Below are positions 1-5,905 of a stretch of 5,905 bases of DNA, piece after piece. The translations under genes and the position numbers were made by a program. The notes beneath the pieces were generated by a model. That model was not told the origin of the DNA, searched no databases, and saw only the letters and a program-made list of their open reading frames with translations. The stretch covers positions 1 to 5,905 of the forward strand of contig JAJCXU010000095.1 in assembly GCA_029263275.1 (NCBI GenBank). The letters run 5' to 3'. Each line of letters opens with the position of its first letter. Position 1 is the stretch's first letter. This DNA comes from Ilumatobacter sp. Lineage in GTDB: Bacteria > Actinomycetota > Acidimicrobiia > Acidimicrobiales > Ilumatobacteraceae.

Positions 1-38
1 TCGAGCCCCGGACGCCCCACACTGCAAACGCACGCACG

Positions 39-80
39 AAAACGACGAAGGCCCACCGACATGCGGTGGGCCTTCGTCGT
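39..80 (-). terminator. Intrinsic terminator after tRNA-Asn (and possibly the rpoD transcript)
   Basis: Positions 42-57 and 65-80 are perfect reverse complements (16 bp), extendable by the pair 58/64 to 17 bp with a 5-base loop. The stem core is GC-rich (GGCCCACC/GGTGGGCC). Read on the minus strand, the hairpin starts two bases after the mature tRNA-Asn 3' end and runs directly into TTTT (complement of 39-42). This is the layout of a Rho-independent terminator for leftward transcription. On the plus strand the stem is followed only by TGCTCC, so rightward termination would be weaker, though a two-way role cannot be excluded. Confidence 0.85.
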
Positions 81-82
81 TG

Positions 83-155
83 CTCCGGGGGTGGGGCTCG
101 AACCCACGACAAGCGGATTAACAGTCCGCTGCTCTGCCAGCTGAGCTACCCCGGA
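83..155 (-). tRNA. tRNA-Asn (anticodon GTT)
   Basis: Read on the minus strand, these 73 bases fold as a complete cloverleaf. The acceptor stem TCCGGGG pairs with CCCCGGA. The D arm is GCTC/GAGC with an 8-base loop. The anticodon stem GCGGA/TCCGC encloses the loop CTGTTAA, giving anticodon GTT (Asn). The variable loop has five bases, and the T arm GTGGG/CCCAC carries the loop TTCGAGC. The discriminator base is G. The following bases are CAA, so the CCA end is not encoded and must be added after transcription. It lies 60 bases downstream of the rpoD stop on the same strand and just before an intrinsic terminator. It may be read through from rpoD or have its own promoter; I see no convincing -35/-10 pair in the gap. 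Confidence 0.97.
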
Positions 156-215
156 AGGCAGAAGCCGAGGCGAGGCTATCGGTCAGAGACCGACCCTCCC
201 ACTCTCGAATCGGGT

Positions 216-1526
216 CTATTCGACCTCGAGGAATTCTCGGAGGCGTTGGCTGCGTTGCGGGTGACGGAGCTTGGCGAGGGTCTTGGCTTCGATCTGGCGA
301 ATGCGCTCACGCGTGACGCCGAATTCCTTGCCGACCTCTTCGAGCGTCTTGGCCTGTCCGCCGTCCAGGCCGAACCGAAGCCGCACGATGTCCTGCTCAC
401 GCTCAGACAGCTCTCCGAGCACCTCACCGACCGCGTCCGACAGCATGACCTTGGCCGCGGCATCAGCGGGACTGTCGACGGATTCGTCTTGGATGAAGTC
501 GCCCAGGTTCGATTCGTCTTCTTCGCCGACCGGAGAATCGAGCGACAGCGGATCCTGTGAGTACCGCAGGAGTTCGCGCACCCGATCGGGCTCGAGTTGC
601 ACGCGAACCGAGATCTCCTCGATCGTTGGCTCACGCTCAAGCTCTTGGTGCATCGAACGCTTCGCCCGAGTGACCCGGTTCATGTGCTCAACCATGTGCA
701 CCGGAATCCGAATGGTGCGGGCCTGGTCAGCGATCGACCGAGTGATCGCCTGACGAATCCACCAGGTCGCATACGTCGAGAACTTGAAACCCTTGGTGTA
801 GTCGAACTTGTCGACCGCACGCATGAGACCGAGGTTGCCCTCTTGAATGAGATCGAGCAGTTGCATGCCCCGACCGGAGTACCTCTTGGCAATGCTCACG
901 ACGAGACGCAGATTGGCCTGCGTGAGCTCGCTCTTGGCTCGCTCGCCGCGATTGACCGCACGGGTGAGCATGCGGCCCTCGACCCCGTCAATCGGCTTGC
1001 CAGCCTCGGCGGCCTCGTCGATCTTGCCGGCGGCGATGAGACCCTCTTCGATCAGCTGCGCCAGGCGGCGCTCGTCGTCGGTCGTGAGGAGGTCGACTTG
1101 GCCGATCTCACGCAAGTACATGCGCACAGCGTCGGACGTGCCGCCTTCGCCCTTCGGCGACGACTTCTTCGTGCGACGCCCGCGGCGACGGCTGAGCAGT
1201 TTCTCGTCGGCATCCTCCGGCGCTGGCGGCTCGGCCGACTCGACGATGACCTCGTGGACGATGCCCGTGGAATCGTCGTCTTCCTCGACGTCGCCGTCGA
1301 CCGCGTCGTCGATAGTGATGCCGTGCTCAGCCATCTTCGACTGCACATCGACGATGACATCACCGGTCAGCTCGACGTGTCGCAACACGTGGGTGACGTC
1401 TTCGGCATGCACCTCACCGGACTCGCGGCCCTTGGCAACGAGCTTGTCCCACTCCTTCGCCTCAACACCGGAAAAGGGCGCGGACGATGAGTCGCTTGTT
1501 GGGTGACCGGCGTCAGTTGTCCCCAT
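216..1526 (-). CDS. rpoD: Primary (housekeeping) RNA polymerase sigma factor, sigma-70 group 1
   Basis: The 436-residue protein is the sigma subunit that directs core RNA polymerase to vegetative promoters. An N-terminal region 1.1-like segment (about 20-75) is followed by an acidic stretch (73-87) and a basic patch of Arg/Lys near 112-121. Region 1.2 lies around 131-161. Regions 2.1-2.4 (about 200-281) hold the core-binding motif [19 protein letters not shown] and the -10 reading helix [12 protein letters not shown], with Q259 and T262 at the positions that contact the -10 base in E. coli. Region 3 spans about 282-330. Region 4 ends with the -35 helix-turn-helix (about 394-423, [21 protein letters not shown] family motif). 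The complete regions 1.2-4 and the region 1.1 mark it as group 1. It is shorter at the N terminus than mycobacterial SigA. The ATG start is supported by AGAGGAA seven bases upstream. It overlaps the end of dnaG by 14 bases, which suggests cotranscription and translational coupling. In actinobacteria the gene is often named sigA. Confidence 0.97.
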   Translation of the reverse strand: MGTTDAGHPTSDSSSAPFSGVEAKEWDKLVAKGRESGEVHAEDVTHVLRHVELTGDVIVDVQSKMAEHGITIDDAVDGDVEEDDDSTGIVHEVIVESAEPPAPEDADEKLLSRRRGRRTKKSSPKGEGGTSDAVRMYLREIGQVDLLTTDDERRLAQLIEEGLIAAGKIDEAAEAGKPIDGVEGRMLTRAVNRGERAKSELTQANLRLVVSIAKRYSGRGMQLLDLIQEGNLGLMRAVDKFDYTKGFKFSTYATWWIRQAITRSIADQARTIRIPVHMVEHMNRVTRAKRSMHQELEREPTIEEISVRVQLEPDRVRELLRYSQDPLSLDSPVGEEDESNLGDFIQDESVDSPADAAAKVMLSDAVGEVLGELSEREQDIVRLRFGLDGGQAKTLEEVGKEFGVTRERIRQIEAKTLAKLRHPQRSQRLREFLEVE

Positions 1527-3276
1527 GGGTGCGTTCCTCTGATCGTCGATGGAGCCAACCTAGCAATGACTCGGCCGCAGCAAGAGCGCGAGCGGCATCG
1601 GTGTCGTTGAGTGTTTCGAGGTCGAGACGTGCTTGACGGTCCTCCGCCATGCCCTCTGGGTCGATCACCCGGACACGCTGCTGCAGTTCGCGACGACAGG
1701 CTGCTCCGATCAACGTGCGAGCCTCGACGTCCGCGACGAGGTTGAGATCGATGACAGCGGCACGTTCGAGAATGTCGACGGCGTCTGGCGGCGCTACCTC
1801 AATTGCCTTCGCGAGATCACCACCCGCCTCAGCGAGGGCGATGAACGCCATCCGATTGACGTCGTCGTCAAACAGCTCTTCCAACAGCCACGGCGCAATC
1901 GAGTCCCAGTCTTGGACGAGCAGCACGAGCGCCGCGAATTCGGCGTTCTGCATCGGACCGCGCGAGCGCTTCGGCTTCACCTGAATCGCTGGGCGGCGGG
2001 TACCGCGCTCGGCGAGGCGGACCATGTCGCTGACCGGCATCGACAACTCAGCGGCCACTTCACCGGCGTAGAGCATGCGGATCGACTTGTTGGGATGTTC
2101 GTTGACCACTGCCATCGCATCTTCAGCGAGCCGCACTCGGTGTTCGGGCGAGTCCTTCGGCCGACCACGCATCGTTCGATCCAGTCGGAACTTGAGGAAC
2201 GGCACCGGCTTGTCGACCGCGGCAACAAGCGCTTCGGGCTGTGACGAGGCCAGGTCGCCGGGGTCCTTGCCGTCAGGCAACCGAGCGACCAGCACTTCGA
2301 CCTTGTGCTTCTCCTCCCACTCGTAGAAGCGTTCCGCAGCACCTTGGCCAGCCGCGTCCGCATCGAAGGAGAGCACCACCTTGCTGGCATACCGCTTCAG
2401 CAGGCGCACGTGTTCTTCGGTGAGCGCCGTGCCACAGGTGGCGACCGCCCGAGGGACGCCAGCGCGATGGAACCCGATCACGTCGGTGTACCCCTCACAC
2501 ACCACGACCTGGTCCTTCTTGGCGATGTCGGCCTTCGCCCAGTTGAGTCCGTAGAGCGTCTTGCTCTTCATGTAGATCGGTGTTTCGGAGCTGTTCTTGT
2601 ACTTGGCCGGATCTTCGGAGCCAGGCAAAATTCGCCCACCGAAGGCCAGCGCCTCGCCCGATTCGGAGAAGATCGGGAACATCACGCGGCCGCGAAATGC
2701 GTCTTGCATCTTGTTGCGACGGTTGCGGAACGACAGGCCCACGTCTTGCATCACATCGGCGGGCGCACCGAGATTGCGCGAGAGCTGGTCCCAATCGTCG
2801 GGGGCCCAACCGAGTTTGAACTGGCGTGCGATGTCGCCCGCGAGCCCTCGACGCCGCAGATAGTCACGGGCAGCGCGAGCATCGGGCGATTCGAGCAACC
2901 GCTGGTGATACCACTCGACGGCGTCGTTCATCGCTGCGGTCAGCTTATTGCGGCGTGAACGCTCCTCGGACTGGCCTGACGTCGTGTAGTTGAGCTGGAT
3001 GCCAGCTTTGGCGGCCAGGTGCTCAACAGCACCGGGAAAGTCGAGGTGCTCGATCTCCTGGATGAACGTGAAGACATCGCCACCCTTGTCACAGCCGAAG
3101 CACTTGTAGCGACCGCGCTCTTCGGTGACGTTGAACGAACCACTCTTCTCAGCGTGGAACGGGCACAGTCCGACCCAGTTCCGGCCCACCCGCTTGAGTG
3201 CGACGTACTGCTGCACGGTGTCGACAATCGACACCGTCGACCGCAGCCGCTCAATGTCCTCGTCGACGATCCCCAT
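1513..3276 (-). CDS. dnaG: DNA primase DnaG
   Basis: The 587-residue protein makes the short RNA primers used at the replication fork, working with the replicative helicase. The N-terminal CHC2 zinc-binding domain has ligands C38, H41, C59 and C62. The catalytic core includes the basic motif FGGRIL (212-217) and the [13 protein letters not shown] stretch (225-237). The TOPRIM metal site is formed by E261 (VVCEGYTDV) and by D305 and D307 (FDADAAG), followed by DGKDPGD (335-341). The C-terminal part (about 440-587) corresponds to the helicase-interacting domain and is poorly conserved, as is usual. Length is close to E. coli DnaG and a little short of mycobacterial ones. The ATG at 3276 is the earliest possible start, since TAG lies four codons upstream in frame, and [21 protein letters not shown] matches the usual N terminus. 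No Shine-Dalgarno sequence is visible; a -10-like TAGTCT six bases upstream suggests a leaderless mRNA. Its 3' end overlaps rpoD. Confidence 0.97.
   Translation of the reverse strand: MGIVDEDIERLRSTVSIVDTVQQYVALKRVGRNWVGLCPFHAEKSGSFNVTEERGRYKCFGCDKGGDVFTFIQEIEHLDFPGAVEHLAAKAGIQLNYTTSGQSEERSRRNKLTAAMNDAVEWYHQRLLESPDARAARDYLRRRGLAGDIARQFKLGWAPDDWDQLSRNLGAPADVMQDVGLSFRNRRNKMQDAFRGRVMFPIFSESGEALAFGGRILPGSEDPAKYKNSSETPIYMKSKTLYGLNWAKADIAKKDQVVVCEGYTDVIGFHRAGVPRAVATCGTALTEEHVRLLKRYASKVVLSFDADAAGQGAAERFYEWEEKHKVEVLVARLPDGKDPGDLASSQPEALVAAVDKPVPFLKFRLDRTMRGRPKDSPEHRVRLAEDAMAVVNEHPNKSIRMLYAGEVAAELSMPVSDMVRLAERGTRRPAIQVKPKRSRGPMQNAEFAALVLLVQDWDSIAPWLLEELFDDDVNRMAFIALAEAGGDLAKAIEVAPPDAVDILERAAVIDLNLVADVEARTLIGAACRRELQQRVRVIDPEGMAEDRQARLDLETLNDTDAARALAAAESLLGWLHRRSEERTHGDN
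1534..1540 (-). promoter_or_regulatory. Ribosome binding site of rpoD inside the end of dnaG
   Basis: The minus strand reads AGAGGAA, then seven bases (CGCACCC), then the ATG of rpoD. The site lies inside the last codons of dnaG, so ribosomes finishing dnaG would pass over it. It fixes the rpoD start at 1526 and fits translational coupling of the pair. Confidence 0.7.
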
Positions 3277-3282
3277 GTCTGC

Positions 3283-3311
3283 AGACTACGGCCCATCACA
3301 CTTGGGGTCAG
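3283..3311 (-). promoter_or_regulatory. Possible leaderless sigma-A promoter of dnaG
   Basis: On the minus strand CTGACC (3306-3311) shares the TGAC core of the -35 consensus. It is separated by 17 bases from TAGTCT (3283-3288), which fits the actinobacterial -10 pattern TANNNT. The -10 ends six bases before the dnaG ATG, so transcription would begin at or next to the start codon, which agrees with the missing Shine-Dalgarno sequence. The -35 falls at the centre of the 31-base palindrome. Motif matching alone is weak evidence, and dnaG may instead or also be read through from terC. Confidence 0.4.
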
Positions 3312-3325
3312 ACCCCAAGTGTGAT
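3295..3325. repeat. Perfect 31-base palindrome between terC and dnaG
   Basis: The arm ATCACACTTGGGGTC (3295-3309) is repeated exactly as its reverse complement at 3311-3325 around a single central base (3310). As RNA it would form a 14-bp hairpin with a three-base loop. It begins in the last base of the terC TGA stop and ends 18 bases before the dnaG ATG. No U-rich run follows on the minus strand (the next bases are GGGCCGTAG), so it is not a textbook terminator. It could be a REP-like dispersed palindrome, a 3'-end stabilising hairpin for terC, or an operator over a dnaG promoter. Confidence 0.9.
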
Positions 3326-4344
3326 CAGTTGTTGTCTGGGTGATCGTCGAATGCGGCGTCGGCGAGTGCGGCGTCAGCTTGCAGCCGAGTGAACTTCAGT
3401 GAGAAGCCGATCGATGCAGTCAACACGATCGCAATGACCGTGAGCGAGAGCCACGTGGGGATGTGGTACCACTCCGAAATCAGCATCTTCACGCCGACGA
3501 AGGCGAGGATGATCGCCAGACCCTGCTGGAGGAACGCGAAACGGTTGTGCATGTCGGCGAGCAAGAAGTAGAGAGCGCGCAGACCGAGAATCGCAAAGGC
3601 GTTCGACGCGAACACGATGAACTGTTCGTTTGAGACAGCGAGCACAGCCGGGACCGAGTCAACCGCGAAGATCACGTCGGTCGTCTCGATCAGCATCAAC
3701 ACGGCAAACAGCGGCGTGGCCAGACGCTTGCCGGTCTGCCTGGTGAACAGCTTCTGACCGTCGTACTCGTCGGTCGACGGCACGAAACGGTTGACCAGTC
3801 TCAGGAACTTCGACTCCCCTGGGTCGACGTGATCGTTGTCGCTGAACACCAACTTCGCTGCGGTGTAGAGCAGGAATCCTCCGAACACGTAGAGGATCCA
3901 GTCGAACCGCTCGATCAGCGCGACGCCGGCAAAGATGAAAATGGCTCGCAGGGCCAGGGCGCCAAAAATGCCCCAGAACAGCACGCGGTGCTGGTACTTC
4001 ATCGGCACCTTGAAGTACCCCATGATCAACGCCCACACGAACACGTTGTCGATGCTGAGCGACTTCTCGATCAGGAAGCCAGAGATGTACTCGCCGCTCG
4101 CCTGTGCACCGAACCACCAGGCGACCACACCGGTGAACGCCAAACCACAACTGATCCAGACGACCGACTCGATCGCTGCTTCCCTGGTCTCGACCTCGTG
4201 TGCTTCCTTGTGCACCACCAGGAGGTCGATGAGCAGCATCACGACGATGATTCCCAGCAGCGCTCCCCACTGCCACACGGCGACGTCGATATCGGCCAGG
4301 TTCTCGCTGCGATTGTCGGCCTCGAGGAACGCGTTGGTCAGCAC
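3325..4344 (-). CDS. TerC/Alx-family integral membrane protein, probable metal-ion transporter
   Basis: The protein has up to 339 residues and belongs to the TerC (tellurium resistance C)/Alx family, whose studied members export or handle Mn2+ in the cytoplasmic membrane. About nine hydrophobic segments are visible (near 24-44, 58-78, 97-110, 119-143, 148-167, 208-236, 242-262, 270-291 and 297-318). The family signatures are EKSLSIDNVFV (93-103) and ETTDVIFAVDSVPAVLAV (220-237); the acidic residues E93, D99, E220, D223 and D229 in them are candidates for ion binding. A hydrophilic loop lies at about 168-207 and a short acidic tail closes the protein. The GTG start at 4344 is uncertain: there is no Shine-Dalgarno sequence, no ATG occurs before residue 36, and the first 20 residues are hydrophilic. 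A second GTG at residue 23, just before the first membrane segment, is an alternative. The gene lies 57 bases after ppdK and 48 before dnaG. The substrate cannot be read from the sequence. Confidence 0.92.
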   Translation of the reverse strand: MLTNAFLEADNRSENLADIDVAVWQWGALLGIIVVMLLIDLLVVHKEAHEVETREAAIESVVWISCGLAFTGVVAWWFGAQASGEYISGFLIEKSLSIDNVFVWALIMGYFKVPMKYQHRVLFWGIFGALALRAIFIFAGVALIERFDWILYVFGGFLLYTAAKLVFSDNDHVDPGESKFLRLVNRFVPSTDEYDGQKLFTRQTGKRLATPLFAVLMLIETTDVIFAVDSVPAVLAVSNEQFIVFASNAFAILGLRALYFLLADMHNRFAFLQQGLAIILAFVGVKMLISEWYHIPTWLSLTVIAIVLTASIGFSLKFTRLQADAALADAAFDDHPDNN

Positions 4345-4350
4345 CCCGAC

Positions 4351-4356
4351 ATTGTG
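4351..4356 (-). promoter_or_regulatory. Possible -10 element for a leaderless terC transcript
   Basis: The minus strand reads CACAAT (four of six matches to TATAAT), then six bases, then the GTG start of terC. This spacing would put the transcription start at the first base of the start codon. I find no good -35 hexamer at the expected distance, so this is only suggestive, but it would explain why terC has no ribosome binding site. Confidence 0.25.
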
Positions 4357-4401
4357 CCCGAAATCAACGCAATCGGACCACGGCCAACGGGCCAGCGACG
4401 G

Positions 4402-5905
<1,504 letters not shown>

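Noticed and set aside
179..193. Six-bp hairpin between rpoD and tRNA-Asn as an rpoD terminator
   Set aside because: The stem is short, its loop is three bases, and no U run follows on the minus strand; it would terminate poorly at best.
66..560. Plus-strand open frame of 164 codons at the left end
   Set aside because: It starts within the terminator, runs through the complement of the tRNA-Asn gene and then antisense to the end of rpoD, so it is not a real gene.
597..1490. Long plus-strand open frame (297 codons) opposite rpoD
   Set aside because: It is antisense to the highly conserved sigma factor regions, its translation shows no recognisable domain, and long mirror frames are expected opposite GC-rich genes.
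1633..2958. Plus-strand open frames opposite dnaG (1633-2244 and 2305-2958)
   Set aside because: Both are mirror frames of the conserved primase and have no plausible start region or recognisable motif.
4345..4401. Mn-sensing yybP-ykoY riboswitch upstream of terC
   Set aside because: This class often precedes TerC/Alx genes, but the gap is only 57 bases, too short for the fold, and shows no paired loops of that type.

Overview
This GC-rich window carries a run of genes all read from the minus strand, so the biological order goes from the right edge to the left: the 3' part of pyruvate phosphate dikinase (ppdK, cut by the right edge), a TerC/Alx-family membrane protein, DNA primase (dnaG), the primary sigma factor (rpoD/sigA), and tRNA-Asn(GTT) followed at once by a strong intrinsic terminator. 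Coding density is very high. The non-coding gaps are about 57 bases (ppdK-terC), 48 bases (terC-dnaG) and 60 bases (rpoD-tRNA), and dnaG and rpoD overlap by 14 bases.

The organism is most likely a high-GC actinobacterium. A member of the Acidimicrobiia (Ilumatobacter-like) is my best guess, from the feel of the DnaG and RpoD proteins, the tRNA gene without an encoded CCA end, and start regions with no Shine-Dalgarno sequence but a possible -10 element placed for leaderless transcripts. This placement is inference; no search was run.

Functionally this is a housekeeping locus. dnaG and rpoD form the core of the 'macromolecular synthesis' pairing of replication priming with the vegetative sigma factor. 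ppdK interconverts pyruvate and PEP and is a frequent upstream neighbour of dnaG-rpoD in some lineages. TerC is probably a metal-ion (Mn-type) transporter with no obvious mechanistic link to the others.

I see no mobile element, CRISPR array, toxin-antitoxin pair or defence system, and no convincing undescribed system. The most interesting details are a perfect 31-base palindrome in the terC-dnaG gap that coincides with a possible leaderless dnaG promoter, and a PPDK whose normally conserved regulatory threonine beside the catalytic histidine is a valine.
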